A DNA stretch of 64,000 nt from positions 1 through 64,000 of the forward strand of contig NZ_VKHP01000004.1 in NCBI RefSeq assembly GCF_010811875.1, written 5' to 3'. Numbering within the stretch: the first letter of the stretch is position 1; every line of letters starts with the position of its first letter. A program made the position numbers and the translations under genes. Below are positions 10,404 to 20,873 of the stretch, piece by piece. The notes under the pieces were generated by a model, which saw only the letters and a list, made by a program, of their open reading frames with translations, searched no databases and had not been told where the DNA came from. This DNA comes from Bradyrhizobium uaiense. GTDB taxonomy: Bacteria > Pseudomonadota > Alphaproteobacteria > Rhizobiales > Xanthobacteraceae.

Positions 10404-10868
10404 TCAGCCGATATTGTCGACGAGCAGCGGCTCGTACAGCGTGCGCGGTTCGCGACGCACGGTCGGCACGCTGGTGCGATTCTCGGGCGTCGAGATCCGC
10501 TGCGCCTCGACGAAGCCACTGAGGATTGCGAGTGCGAGATCGGTATGGCGGGTCTCGATCGACTGGTCGAGCCAGTCCGGCAGCTCGCGCTCGCGCGACA
10601 GCGCGCAGTGCCACTCGCCCTCGTCATAGACCAGGCGGCGGATTTGCCACTGTGGCAGTTCGAGATCGAGCAGCGCGATTGCGGCATCGGTCCAGGCGCC
10701 GGACCGGATCAGGCGCTCGACGCGGGCGGTCTTGCCGCTCTGTCCGACCGAGGGAAAGCGCCGGCAGGTCTGGCTGATGATGTCGGCCATGAATTCGGCG
10801 GATACCGCATAGGCGTCGCGCAGCCGTTCGCCGAGATCGGTCGAGGTGTTTTCGGATAGCACGGACAT
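10404..10868 (-). CDS. Unknown protein, 154 residues
   Basis: Starts at the ATG at 10868 (MSVLSENTS), with AGGA 13-16 bases upstream. It looks soluble and alpha-helical: LGERLRDAYAVSAEFMADII, then RVERLIRSGAWTDAAIALLD, a strand-turn segment QWQIRRLVYDEGEWHCALS, and a helix around DLALAILSGFVEAQRIS before a Pro/Arg/Thr-rich tail ending LLVDNIG. No catalytic motif is recognised. It is followed at once by the small membrane protein gene. Its leader contains copy 3 of the recurrent motif. The codon pattern is normal, so a real gene is likely; function unknown. Confidence 0.7.
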   Translation of the reverse strand: MSVLSENTSTDLGERLRDAYAVSAEFMADIISQTCRRFPSVGQSGKTARVERLIRSGAWTDAAIALLDLELPQWQIRRLVYDEGEWHCALSRERELPDWLDQSIETRHTDLALAILSGFVEAQRISTPENRTSVPTVRREPRTLYEPLLVDNIG

Positions 10869-10960
10869 GGCGTCATCTCGTCCTGGGTGCGGCCCAAAGC
10901 ATTGGCCGCAGGCCCAAAATGGCCGGAGTGCCATTTGAATACGAGATGAGGCGAGGGGCG

Positions 10961-10980
10961 GAGATATAGGGATTCCATAA
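10961..10980 (-). promoter_or_regulatory. Recurrent TTAT-N4-CTCCTAT motif, copy 3
   Basis: Minus-strand reading TTATGGAATCCCTATATCTC, about 93-112 bases before the 10868 start codon. It matches the TTAT...(C/T)CCTAT(A/G) core of the other copies and lies just outside the inverted repeat at 10989-11110. Confidence 0.38.
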
Positions 10981-10988
10981 AGGCCGCG

Positions 10989-11110
10989 CGTCGTCCCGGC
11001 GAAAGCCGGGACCCATAACCACCGATCTCAGTTGTCGTGTCGCGCTGGAGCTCCAGCCGTCGCAAAACTCGGCCCTGTGGCTATGGGTCCCGGCTTTCGC
11101 CGGGACGACG
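10989..11110. repeat. Inverted repeat with two 29-bp arms
   Basis: Arms at 10989-11017 (cgtcgtcccggcgaaagccg...) and 11082-11110 are exact reverse complements separated by 64 bases. Each arm contains its own internal hairpin (cccggcgaaagccggg), the layout of a REP/BIME-like dispersed element. It occupies the middle of the 399-base gene-free stretch between divergently transcribed genes (10868 and 11268), which otherwise holds two copies of the TTAT...CCTAT motif and no ORF I would support. Confidence 0.88.
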
Positions 11111-11138
11111 GCTGAGAACGTTGGCGGCACTGAGGCAC

Positions 11139-11157
11139 TTATACGATTCCTATAACG
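11139..11157 (+). promoter_or_regulatory. Recurrent TTAT-N4-CTCCTAT motif, copy 4 (kdp leader)
   Basis: TTATACGATTCCTATAACG, about 110 bases before the first micro-ORF of the kdp operon. The outer TTATA/TATAA parts form a dyad. It is a candidate KdpE or other regulator site, or a promoter element. Because it is shared with non-kdp genes, a kdp-specific role is less likely. Confidence 0.4.
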
Positions 11158-11267
11158 TCCTTATTCGCCACCTCTCGAAAACCTATGCCCCGGATGGCAC
11201 CTCACGGCGATCCGGCGCGGAGCGCTTATACGGTCGCCCGCGCCCCTCGGATGCATAGGAGTCTCTC

Positions 11268-11351
11268 ATGATGGACATTCTCATGGCGGCGCTCGCGATC
11301 GGCTTCTTCGCGGCCGGCATCGGCTACGCCTACGCCTGCGAACGGCTGTGA
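11268..11351 (+). CDS. Micro-ORF 1 of the kdp operon, single-pass membrane peptide
   Basis: 27 residues, MMDILMAALAIGFFAAGIGY then AYACERL: essentially one transmembrane helix with a short polar end. AGGAG lies 6-8 bases before the ATG at 11268 (an in-frame ATG at 11271 is also possible). It is spaced 11 bases from kdpF in the same direction. It resembles KdpF in size and type but differs in sequence. It may be a structural micro-subunit or regulator of the Kdp complex; not experimentally supported. Confidence 0.6.
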   Translation: MMDILMAALAIGFFAAGIGYAYACERL

Positions 11352-11362
11352 CGGAGGCGACG

Positions 11363-11452
11363 ATGATCTTCGATTACTCGCTCGCCAGCCTCGTTTCGCT
11401 CGGCCTGTTGTTCTACCTCACCTACGCATTGCTGCGGCCCGAACGCTTCTAG
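11363..11452 (+). CDS. kdpF: KdpF, small subunit of the potassium-transporting ATPase
   Basis: 29 residues, one transmembrane helix: MIFDYSLASLVSLGLLFYLT then YALLRPERF. The ending Y-A-L-L-R-P-E-R-F is the hallmark of KdpF, which ends L-x-R-P-E-x-F in other bacteria. KdpF sits beside KdpA in the membrane and stabilises the KdpFABC complex. GGAGG precedes the ATG by 5 bases. It lies second in a run of three micro-ORFs ahead of kdpA. Confidence 0.85.
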   Translation: MIFDYSLASLVSLGLLFYLTYALLRPERF

Positions 11453-11462
11453 GCGGTTCGCC

Positions 11463-11567
11463 ATGCTCGCGCTTTGCACGATCCTCTTGGCCGACGCGGT
11501 GCTGACCGGGCTGTTGCTCGGCATGTTCGCGTCGCTGCTGCGCTTCGCACCCATTCGAAAGGTTTGA
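11463..11567 (+). CDS. Micro-ORF 3 of the kdp operon, single-pass membrane peptide
   Basis: 34 residues, [20 protein letters not shown] then [14 protein letters not shown]. One long hydrophobic helix with a basic C-terminus (R-K-V). AGGCGG lies 6-11 bases upstream of the ATG, overlapping the kdpF stop region. Its stop is 4 bases before kdpA. The tight spacing with good ribosome sites on both sides argues that it is translated. Not recognised as a known Kdp subunit. Confidence 0.5.
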   Translation: MLALCTILLADAVLTGLLLGMFASLLRFAPIRKV

Positions 11568-11571
11568 CGCG

Positions 11572-13275
11572 ATGACCGTCATCGGCTGGATTCAAATTAT
11601 TCTATTTTGCGCGATCGTGATCGCGCTGGTCAAACCGCTCGGCTGGTACATGACCCGCGTGTTCAGCGGCGAGCGCACCTTCCTCTCCCCCGTGCTGCGC
11701 CCCCTCGAGCGCGGCATCTACTGGGTCGGCGGCGTCGACGAGCGGCGCGAGCAGCATTGGCTGACCTATACGGTCGCGATGCTGCTGTTCCATGTCGGCG
11801 GCTTCGCCCTGATCTACGGCCTGATGCGGTTGCAGGCGGTGCTGCCGTTCAACCCGGCCGGCCAGACCGCGGTTGCCGAGGATCTCTCGTTCAACACTGC
11901 GATCTCCTTCATCACCAACACCAACTGGCAGAACTACGGCGGCGAGAGCACGCTGTCCTATCTGGTCCAGATGCTGGGCCTGACCCACCAGAACTTCCTG
12001 TCGGCGGCGACCGGCATCGCGCTGGCGATGGCGCTGATCCGCGGCTTCACCCGCTCGTCGATGCGCACGGTCGGTAATTTCTGGGTCGACGTCACGCGCT
12101 GCACGCTCTACGTGCTGCTGCCGATCTGCATCGTTTATGCGCTGTTCCTGGTCTGGCAGGGCATGCCGCAGACGCTCGGCGCTTATGTCGATGCCGCCAC
12201 GCTTGAGGGCGGCAAGCAGACCATCGCGCTCGGACCTGTCGCTTCGCAGGTTGCGATCAAGATGCTTGGCACCAATGGCGGCGGCTTCTTCAATGCTAAC
12301 GCCGCGCATCCGTTCGAGAATCCGACCGCGCTGTCCAACCTCGTGCAGATGATCTCGATCTTCGCGCTGGGTGCGGCGCTGACGAATGTGTTCGGCCGCA
12401 TGGTCGGCAACCAGCGCCAGGGCTGGGCGATCTTCGCCGTGATGGGCATCCTGTTCGTCGCCGGCGTCACCGTCACCTATTGGGCGGAAGCCAACGGCAC
12501 CTCGGCGCTGCAGGCGCTGGGTCTCACCGGCGGTAACATGGAGGGCAAGGAGGTCCGCTTCGGCGTCGTCGCGTCCTCGCTGTTCGCCGTCGTCACCACC
12601 GCCGCCTCCTGCGGCGCGGTCAATGCCATGCATGACAGCTTCACCGCGCTCGGCGGCATGATCCCGCTGATCAACATGCAGCTTGGCGAAGTCATCATCG
12701 GCGGCGTCGGTGCGGGCCTTTACGGCATGCTGCTGTTCGTCGTGCTGGCGATCTTCGTCGCCGGCCTGATGGTCGGCCGTACGCCGGAATATGTCGGCAA
12801 GAAGATCGAGGCGCGCGAGGTCAAGATGGCGATGCTTGCGATCCTGGTGCTGCCGCTGATGTATCTCGGCTGGACCGCGGTCGGCGTGGTGCTGCCGTCG
12901 GCGGTGGCCTCGATGGCCAATGCCGGTCCGCACGGCTTCACCGAGGTGCTCTATGCCTACACCTCGGGAACCGGCAACAACGGTTCGGCGTTCGCGGGCC
13001 TCACCGGCAACACCCTGTTCTACAATCTGACGCTCGCGATGGCGATGTTCGTCGGCCGCTTCTTCATGATCGTGCCGGCGATGGCCATTGCAGGTTCGCT
13101 GGTCGAGAAGAAGTCGATCCCGGCCTCGGCGGGCACCTTCCCGACCACCGGCGGCCTGTTCGTCGGCCTTGTCATCGGCGTGATCCTGATCATCGGCGGT
13201 CTCACCTTCTTCCCGGCGCTGGCGCTCGGGCCGATCGTCGAGCACCTCGCCATGAACGCCAACACCCTGTTCTGA
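11572..13275 (+). CDS. kdpA: KdpA, potassium-binding channel subunit of the Kdp ATPase
   Basis: 567 residues, about ten membrane helices, usual family length. KdpA is the superfamily-of-K+-transporters subunit that selects K+ on the periplasmic side. Selectivity-loop segments are visible: [32 protein letters not shown] and, later, [14 protein letters not shown]. The ATG follows GAAAGG and lies 4 bases after the third micro-ORF. First of the large kdpABC genes for high-affinity, ATP-driven K+ uptake in low K+ or osmotic stress. kdpB begins 23 bases after its stop. Confidence 0.98.
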   Translation: MTVIGWIQIILFCAIVIALVKPLGWYMTRVFSGERTFLSPVLRPLERGIYWVGGVDERREQHWLTYTVAMLLFHVGGFALIYGLMRLQAVLPFNPAGQTAVAEDLSFNTAISFITNTNWQNYGGESTLSYLVQMLGLTHQNFLSAATGIALAMALIRGFTRSSMRTVGNFWVDVTRCTLYVLLPICIVYALFLVWQGMPQTLGAYVDAATLEGGKQTIALGPVASQVAIKMLGTNGGGFFNANAAHPFENPTALSNLVQMISIFALGAALTNVFGRMVGNQRQGWAIFAVMGILFVAGVTVTYWAEANGTSALQALGLTGGNMEGKEVRFGVVASSLFAVVTTAASCGAVNAMHDSFTALGGMIPLINMQLGEVIIGGVGAGLYGMLLFVVLAIFVAGLMVGRTPEYVGKKIEAREVKMAMLAILVLPLMYLGWTAVGVVLPSAVASMANAGPHGFTEVLYAYTSGTGNNGSAFAGLTGNTLFYNLTLAMAMFVGRFFMIVPAMAIAGSLVEKKSIPASAGTFPTTGGLFVGLVIGVILIIGGLTFFPALALGPIVEHLAMNANTLF

Positions 13276-13298
13276 TCGAATTGTCCGGAGTGACATCC

Positions 13299-15410
<2,112 letters not shown>

Positions 15411-15419
15411 CCGTGTAGC

Positions 15420-15504
15420 CGTCATTGCGAGGAGCGAAGCGACGAAGCAATCCACCCATCCGTTGTGCCGAACCATGGATTGCTTCGCTTCGCTCGCAAT
15501 GACG
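15420..15504. repeat. Dispersed palindromic repeat between kdpB and kdpC
   Basis: The left arm starts cgtcattgcgaggagcgaag and the right arm ends cttcgctcgcaatgacg; they pair over about 30 bases with small bulges and a loop of about 21 bases. A second copy with the same arms lies at 19867-19950. It sits inside the kdp operon, 22 bases before the kdpC start, so it may act as an mRNA-stability or attenuation element between kdpB and kdpC. Confidence 0.9.
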
Positions 15505-15526
15505 AAAGAGACCTAGGAGATACATC

Positions 15527-16132
15527 ATGTTGAAAGAAATTCGCCCCGCCATTCTCGTGCTGGTTCTGCTGACCGCGATCACGGGCCTTGCCTATCCGCT
15601 CGCCATGACGGCGATCGCCGGCGTCATCTTTCCGAAGCAGGCGCAAGGCAGCCTGATCGAGAAGGACGGCAAGGTGATCGGCTCCGCTTTGATCGGGCAG
15701 GAGTTCAAGGAGGACAAATACTTCCATGGCCGGCCGTCGGCGACGGTCGCGCCCGATCCGAACGATTCCTCCAAGACCGTGCCGGCGCCCTACAACGCGG
15801 CCAATTCCGGCGGCTCCAACCTCGGTCCGACCAGCAAGGCGCTGAACGATCGGGTCAAGGAGGATGTCGAGAGGCTGAAGGCGGAGAACCCCTCCGCCGG
15901 CGTGCCGGTCGATCTCGTCACCACCTCCGCCAGCGGCCTCGATCCGGACATCTCGCCGGACGCCGCGCTGTTCCAGGTGCCGCGGGTGGCCAAGGCGCGC
16001 AGCATGTCGGAAGATGTGGTGCGTGAGCTGGTGACGCAGAACACGCAAGGCCGCTTCGCCGGCGTGATCGGCGAGCCCCGCGTTAACGTTCTTGCGCTCA
16101 ACCTGGCGCTCGACGCAGCAAAGGCGAAATAG
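15527..16132 (+). CDS. kdpC: KdpC, stabilising subunit of the Kdp ATPase
   Basis: 201 residues. One N-terminal transmembrane helix ([20 protein letters not shown]) followed by a periplasmic domain, the standard KdpC layout. Family segments seen: [51 protein letters not shown] in VAKAR, and a C-terminal [19 protein letters not shown] lies 8 bases before the ATG. It helps couple KdpB to KdpA and is needed for complex stability. A repeat element precedes it; kdpD starts 39 bases later. Confidence 0.97.
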   Translation: MLKEIRPAILVLVLLTAITGLAYPLAMTAIAGVIFPKQAQGSLIEKDGKVIGSALIGQEFKEDKYFHGRPSATVAPDPNDSSKTVPAPYNAANSGGSNLGPTSKALNDRVKEDVERLKAENPSAGVPVDLVTTSASGLDPDISPDAALFQVPRVAKARSMSEDVVRELVTQNTQGRFAGVIGEPRVNVLALNLALDAAKAK

Positions 16133-16171
16133 GGGAGTAGGCCCGCTCTCGCAGGATGACTATATTGCGGT

Positions 16172-18883
16172 ATGGCCAATCAGCGTGACCCCCACAAACG
16201 ACCCTCGCCGGATGCGCTGCTGGAGGCGGCGCGCCGGGAGACCGATCGCTCGGGGCGGCTGAAGATCTTCATCGGCGCCGCGCCCGGTGTCGGCAAGACC
16301 TACGAGATGCTCTCGAGCGCCCACGCCCGCCTCAAGGCGGGCGTGGACGTCGTGGTCGGTGTCGTCGAAACCCACGGCCGGATGGAGACCGAGGCGCTGC
16401 TCAGGGGTCTCGAAGTGATCCCGCGGAAGCGGCTGGCCTATCGCGACCAGACGCTCGAGGAAATGGACCTCGATGCCGTGATCGCGCGGCGCCCTCAGCT
16501 CGCGCTGGTCGACGAGCTCGCCCACACCAATGCACCGGGCAGCCGGCATCCCAAGCGCTATCTCGATGTCGAGGAGCTGCTGTCGCACGGCATCGACGTC
16601 TACACCGCGATCAACATTCAGCACATCGAGAGCCTCAACGACGTCGTCGCGCAGATCACCCATGTGCGGGTGCGCGAGACCGTGCCCGACTCGGTGGTCG
16701 ATCGCGCCCATGCGATCGAGCTGATCGACCTCACGCCCGACGACCTGATCCAGCGGCTGAAGGAGGGCAAGGTCTATGTGCCCAAGCAGGCCGAGCGGGC
16801 GCTGGAGCACTATTTCTCGCCCGGCAATCTGACCGCGCTGCGCGAGCTGGCACTGCGCCGCACCGCCGAGCGGGTCGACGAGCAGCTGCTCAACCACATG
16901 CAGGCCAATGCGATCCAGGGCCCGTGGGCCGCCGGCGAGCGGATTCTTGTTTGCCTGAGCGAGGACCCGCGCGCGGCAGGCCTCGTGCGCTACACCAAAC
17001 GGTTGGCCGACCGGCTGCACGCGCAATGGACCGCCGTCAGCATCGAGACGCGACGCAGCCTGCAACTGAGCGACGAGCAGCGCGACCGCCTGGCCGATAC
17101 CATGCGGCTTGCGGAATCGCTCGGCGGCGAGGCGTTGACGCTGCCCGGTGTCGGCCGCCGCATCGCCGACGACGTCATCAATTTTGCGCAAGCCAACAAC
17201 GTCACCCAGATCATCATCGGCAAATCGACGCGTTCGCGCTGGTTCGAGCTGACGCACGGCTCCGTGGTGCACGATCTGGTGCGCCGCGCCGGCAATATCA
17301 GCGTCAACGTGATCGCCGGCGACGAGCTGCCGGTCGGCAAGGCGGCGGTGCAGACCGCGCAGCGGCAGGAGCCGTTCAACCCGCGGCCTTACCTGATGGC
17401 GCTGCTGCTGACGGCGATCGGGCTCGGCGCGGCCAAGCTGATCCAGCCGTTCTTCGGCATCGAGAATGTCGACCTCGTGTTCATCACCGCCGTGGTCGGC
17501 GCTGCGGCGCGCTACGGCCTGTGGCCGTCGCTGCTGGCGAGCGTCGCCGCCTCGCTGTGCTACAATTTCTTCTTCCTGCCGCCGGTCTATACCTTCACCA
17601 TCACCGACCCGACCAACGTCGCGGCGTTCTTCTTCTTCATGCTGATCGCGTTGCTGGTCTCCAACGTCGCGGCGCGGGTGCGCACCCAGGCCGACACCGC
17701 GATCGGCCGCGTCCGCACCACCGAGTCGCTCTATGCCTTCAGCCGCAAGCTCGCGGGCACCGCGACGCTGGACGACGTGTTGTGGGCGACCGCCTACCAG
17801 ATCGCGCTGATGCTGAAGGTGCGTGTGGTGTTGCTGCTGCCGGAGGGCGGCATGCTGACCGTCAAGAGCGGCTATCCGCCGGAGGACCAGCTCGATCAGG
17901 CCGATCTCGCCGCCGCCAACTGGGCCTGGGGCAACGACCGCCCGGCAGGCCGCGGCTCGGACACGCTGCCCGGCGGAAAGCGGCTGTTCCTGCCGATGCG
18001 CACCGGCCGCGGCCCGATCGGGGTGATCGGCATCGACGACGACCGCACCGGGCCGCTGCTGACGCCGGACCAGCGCCGGCTGCTCGATGCGCTGGTCGAC
18101 CAGGGGGCGCTGGCGATCGAGCGTGTGCTGCTGGTCGAGGACATGGATCGCGTCAAGCGCACGGTGGAATCCGACCGGCTGCGCGGCGCACTCCTGACCT
18201 CGATCTCGCACGACCTCAAGACGCCGCTGGCCTCGGTGCTCGGCTCGGCCTCGGCGCTGCGCGATCTCGGCGCCAACCTGAGCGACGCCCAGAAGCATGA
18301 CCTGCTCGCGACCGTGATCGACGAGTCGGAGCGGCTCAATCGTTTCATCGCCAATCTGCTCGACATGACCAAGCTGGAGTCAGGCGCGATCGTGCCCAAC
18401 ACCGCACGGCACGACGTCGGCGAGATCGTTGGCAGCGCGCTGCGTCGCGCCGCCAAGATCCTGGTGCATCACCGGGTGTCGCTGGAGCTCGCGGCCGATC
18501 TGCCGATGCTGGAGCTTGACGCCGTGCTGTTCGAGCAGGTGCTGTTCAATCTGCTCGACAACGCCGCCAAGTACGCCCCATCGGACACCACGATCTCGAT
18601 CCACGGCGTGCGCGACCGTGACACGATCGCGTTGCAGATACTCGATGAAGGCAACGGTATTCCGGCGGCCGAGCTCGAGAGCGTGTTCGACAAATTCTAT
18701 CGCGCCGAGAAGGGCGACCATGTCCGCCCCGGCACCGGCCTTGGGCTTGCGATCTCGCGCGGCTTCGTCGAGGCAATGCGCGGCACGATCGCGGCGGCCA
18801 ACCGCTCCGACCGGAGCGGCGCCGTCATCACCATCCGCCTGCCGATCCCGGCCGACACCAACGCGCTGGACACTGTTGCATGA
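16172..18883 (+). CDS. kdpD: KdpD, sensor histidine kinase for K+/osmotic status
   Basis: 903 residues, full length. Domains in order: KdpD N-terminal domain with Walker A GAAPGVGKT (residues 35-43), a universal-stress-protein-like domain (QIIIGKSTRSRW), four closely spaced transmembrane helices around residues 400-510, a GAF-like segment, the HisKA box SISHDLKTPLAS with the phospho-accepting histidine near residue 680, and an HATPase domain with NLLDNAAKYAP and GTGLGLAIS. It senses low K+ or turgor loss and phosphorylates KdpE. Its stop overlaps the kdpE start by 4 bases (ATGA), so the two are translationally coupled. Confidence 0.97.
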   Translation: MANQRDPHKRPSPDALLEAARRETDRSGRLKIFIGAAPGVGKTYEMLSSAHARLKAGVDVVVGVVETHGRMETEALLRGLEVIPRKRLAYRDQTLEEMDLDAVIARRPQLALVDELAHTNAPGSRHPKRYLDVEELLSHGIDVYTAINIQHIESLNDVVAQITHVRVRETVPDSVVDRAHAIELIDLTPDDLIQRLKEGKVYVPKQAERALEHYFSPGNLTALRELALRRTAERVDEQLLNHMQANAIQGPWAAGERILVCLSEDPRAAGLVRYTKRLADRLHAQWTAVSIETRRSLQLSDEQRDRLADTMRLAESLGGEALTLPGVGRRIADDVINFAQANNVTQIIIGKSTRSRWFELTHGSVVHDLVRRAGNISVNVIAGDELPVGKAAVQTAQRQEPFNPRPYLMALLLTAIGLGAAKLIQPFFGIENVDLVFITAVVGAAARYGLWPSLLASVAASLCYNFFFLPPVYTFTITDPTNVAAFFFFMLIALLVSNVAARVRTQADTAIGRVRTTESLYAFSRKLAGTATLDDVLWATAYQIALMLKVRVVLLLPEGGMLTVKSGYPPEDQLDQADLAAANWAWGNDRPAGRGSDTLPGGKRLFLPMRTGRGPIGVIGIDDDRTGPLLTPDQRRLLDALVDQGALAIERVLLVEDMDRVKRTVESDRLRGALLTSISHDLKTPLASVLGSASALRDLGANLSDAQKHDLLATVIDESERLNRFIANLLDMTKLESGAIVPNTARHDVGEIVGSALRRAAKILVHHRVSLELAADLPMLELDAVLFEQVLFNLLDNAAKYAPSDTTISIHGVRDRDTIALQILDEGNGIPAAELESVFDKFYRAEKGDHVRPGTGLGLAISRGFVEAMRGTIAAANRSDRSGAVITIRLPIPADTNALDTVA

Positions 18884-19569
18884 ACGCGACACCCATCAAG
18901 GTCCTGGTCATCGACGACGAGCCGCCGATCCGCAAGCTGCTGCGGATGGGGCTCAGCACCCAGGGCTACGACATCCTGGAAGCCTCCAACGGCAAGATCG
19001 CCCTGGAGATGCTGGCCGAGGGGCCGGCGCTGATCATCCTCGATCTCGGACTGCCCGATATCCAGGGCCACGACCTCCTGCGCATGATCCGCGGCCGCAA
19101 CGAGAGCGTTCCGGTGGTGGTGCTGTCGAGCCGCGGCGACGAGGCCGGCAAGGTGCAGGCGCTCGATCTCGGCGCCGACGACTATCTGACCAAGCCGTTC
19201 GGCATGGACGAATTGCTGGCGCGGCTGCGCGCGGCGCTGCGCCACCAGTTGCAGGTGCAGGGCGAGCGGCCGGTGTTCCGCTCCGGCGATCTCGCGGTCG
19301 ATCTGGTGCGGCGGATCGTCAAGGTCGGCGACAAGGAGATCAAGCTGTCGCCGAAGGAATATGACCTGCTGCGCGTGCTGGTTCAGCACGCCGGCAAGGT
19401 GCTGACGCATCGCTTCCTGCTGAAGGAGTTGTGGGACGAGCTGACCGACGCGCAATATTTGCGTGTCTATGTGCGCCAGCTCCGCCAGAAGATCGAGGCC
19501 GACCCCGAGCGCCCGCAATTCGTGCTGACCGAGACCGGCATCGGCTATCGGCTGCGCGCGGCAGACTAG
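18880..19569 (+). CDS. kdpE: KdpE, OmpR-family response regulator
   Basis: 229 residues. Receiver domain with the acidic pair (VIDDEPP), the phospho-accepting Asp55 in LDLGLPD, the switch Ser in VVLSSRG and Lys in DYLTKPFG. A C-terminal winged-helix DNA-binding domain follows, with KLSPKEYDLLRVL, HRFLLKELW and LRVYVRQLRQKIE. It activates the kdp promoter when phosphorylated by KdpD. Last gene of the kdp operon. No classical T-rich KdpE box was identified upstream of the operon; the TTATA...TATAA dyad at 11139 is a candidate. Confidence 0.97.
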   Translation: MNATPIKVLVIDDEPPIRKLLRMGLSTQGYDILEASNGKIALEMLAEGPALIILDLGLPDIQGHDLLRMIRGRNESVPVVVLSSRGDEAGKVQALDLGADDYLTKPFGMDELLARLRAALRHQLQVQGERPVFRSGDLAVDLVRRIVKVGDKEIKLSPKEYDLLRVLVQHAGKVLTHRFLLKELWDELTDAQYLRVYVRQLRQKIEADPERPQFVLTETGIGYRLRAAD

Positions 19570-19623
19570 CTTCGGAACCTTCGCTCCGATCGAGGCTTGT
19601 TCTCCCTTATCGGGAGAGAAGCC

Positions 19624-19848
19624 ATGGCAAGAAAATACTCGCGGAAGGCATCGAGCGATGTCGAGCGTGTAATGAAGAAGCGCAAGGCCGGGACGCTGCG
19701 CAGCGGCCGCTCCAAGAAGAAGGTGAAGAGCCGCAAGCAGGCAATCGCTATCGGTCTGTCCGAAGCGCGCGCCAAGGGGCGGAAGGTGCCGAAGAAGGCG
19801 TCCAAGAAGAAGACGGCGAAGAAGCGCAAGACGTCGAAGAAGAGGTAG
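19624..19848 (+). CDS. Lysine-rich DUF6496-type protein
   Basis: 74 residues from the ATG at 19624 (MARKYSRKASSDVERVMKK), with GGAGAGAAG upstream. It reads like the DUF6496 family: an S-x-x-V-E-R-V-M-K-K-R-K-x-G-T-L-R-S-G core, followed by a segment typical of DUF6496 (K-x-R-K-Q-A-I-A-I-G-L-S-E-A-R). The C-terminal third is almost all Lys, Ala, Ser, Arg and Thr, like histone H1 or AlgP tails. Probably nucleic-acid binding by charge. It sits 54 bases after kdpE and converges on ku across a palindromic repeat. A general-stress role is plausible but no correctly spaced EcfG promoter was found. Confidence 0.8.
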   Translation: MARKYSRKASSDVERVMKKRKAGTLRSGRSKKKVKSRKQAIAIGLSEARAKGRKVPKKASKKKTAKKRKTSKKR

Positions 19849-19866
19849 CCTTCGCATATCCATCCT

Positions 19867-19950
19867 CGTCATTGCGAGGAGCGAAGCGACGAAGCAATCC
19901 ATCTCTCCACGCGGGGAAAGATGGATTGCTTCGCTTCGCTCGCAATGACG
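19867..19950. repeat. Dispersed palindromic repeat, second copy
   Basis: Same arms as the 15420-15504 element (cgtcattgcgagg... and ...cgctcgcaatgacg), here with a different loop. It lies between two converging stops (19848 and 19961), where it can form a stem in either transcript and probably serves as a bidirectional terminator. Confidence 0.9.
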
Positions 19951-19960
19951 TGGAGAGGCC

Positions 19961-20851
19961 TTATCCCGCCTTGCGCGATCGCGCGCTCGACCGGTGCGCC
20001 TTCTTGGCGGTACGGCGTTGCGCGGCCGGGCGCCGTGCGCTGGAGCCTGAGCGCCTGGCGCCGCCTTTCCGGTCCTTCAGGCTCTGCTTCAGCGCGTCCA
20101 TCAGGCTCACCACATTGCTTGGCTTCTCCTCGCGCGCGGCGGCCTTGATCGGCTTGCCGGCGGCCTTGCGGCGGACCAGCGCCTTCAGCGCGGTCTCGTA
20201 TTCGTCCTTGAATTTCGACGGGTCGAAATGGCCGGCCTTGCTGTCCAGGATATGGCCGGCAAGCTCGATCATGTCCTTGGTCACTTTCGGGCTCTTGATG
20301 TCATCGAAATAATCGTCGGCCTCGCGCACCTCGTAGGGGTAGCGCAGGGTGGTGCCGAGCATGCCCTTGTCGAGTGGTTCGATCGCGATCACGTGTTCGC
20401 GGTTGGTCAGCACGATCCGCGCCAGCGCGACCCGGTCCTGGTCCTTCATGGCGTCGCGGATCACCGCGAAGGCGTCGACGCCGGCCTTGCCGTCGGGCCT
20501 GATGTAATAGGGGTGGTCGAGATAGCGCTTGTCGATCTCGCCCTCGGGCACGAAACTGTCGATATCGATGGTGTGGTTGCTCTCGATCTCGACCGCCTCG
20601 AGCTCGTCCTTCTCGATCTCGACATATTTGCCCTTGCTTACCTCGTAGCCGCGGCCCTTCTGGTCGCCCTCGACGATATCGCCGGTCTCGGTATCGACCA
20701 TCTGCTGCTTCAGCCGGTTGCCGGTCTCCCGGTTGATCATGTGGAAGCGCGTCTTCTCGACTGTGGTCGAGGCCGGGTAGAGCGCCACGGGGCACGACAC
20801 CAGCGAGAGTTTGAGCGTGCCTTTCCAGTAGGCGCGGGGAGCAGCCATCAT
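19961..20851 (-). CDS. ku: Ku, DNA-end-binding protein of NHEJ
   Basis: 296 residues from the ATG at 20851; the adjacent ATG at 20848 has better spacing from GGAG and is equally possible. Bacterial Ku is a homodimeric ring that binds DNA double-strand ends and recruits LigD. Family features: RAYWKGTLKLSLVSCPVALYP at the N-terminus, FHMINRETGNRLKQ, GYEVSKGKYVEIEKDEL, YIRPDGKAG and MLGTTLRYPYEVR. The C-terminal tail after about residue 255 is basic and Ser/Arg/Ala-rich (RRSGSSARRPAAQRRTAKKA), an extended tail that in other species adds DNA binding. Divergent from ligD. A perfect EcfG-type promoter lies about 25-55 bases upstream. Confidence 0.97.
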   Translation of the reverse strand: MMAAPRAYWKGTLKLSLVSCPVALYPASTTVEKTRFHMINRETGNRLKQQMVDTETGDIVEGDQKGRGYEVSKGKYVEIEKDELEAVEIESNHTIDIDSFVPEGEIDKRYLDHPYYIRPDGKAGVDAFAVIRDAMKDQDRVALARIVLTNREHVIAIEPLDKGMLGTTLRYPYEVREADDYFDDIKSPKVTKDMIELAGHILDSKAGHFDPSKFKDEYETALKALVRRKAAGKPIKAAAREEKPSNVVSLMDALKQSLKDRKGGARRSGSSARRPAAQRRTAKKAHRSSARSRKAG

Positions 20852-20873
20852 CGTCTCCAAACAGCTTGAGTTT

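Noticed and set aside
10989-11110. CRISPR-like repeat
   Set aside because: Only two arms in inverted, not direct, orientation, with no spacer array or cas gene.
19574-19600. GGAAC upstream of the DUF6496-like gene as an EcfG promoter
   Set aside because: No CGTT or GTT-like tetrad falls 16-17 bases on; the nearest GTT is about 20 bases away.
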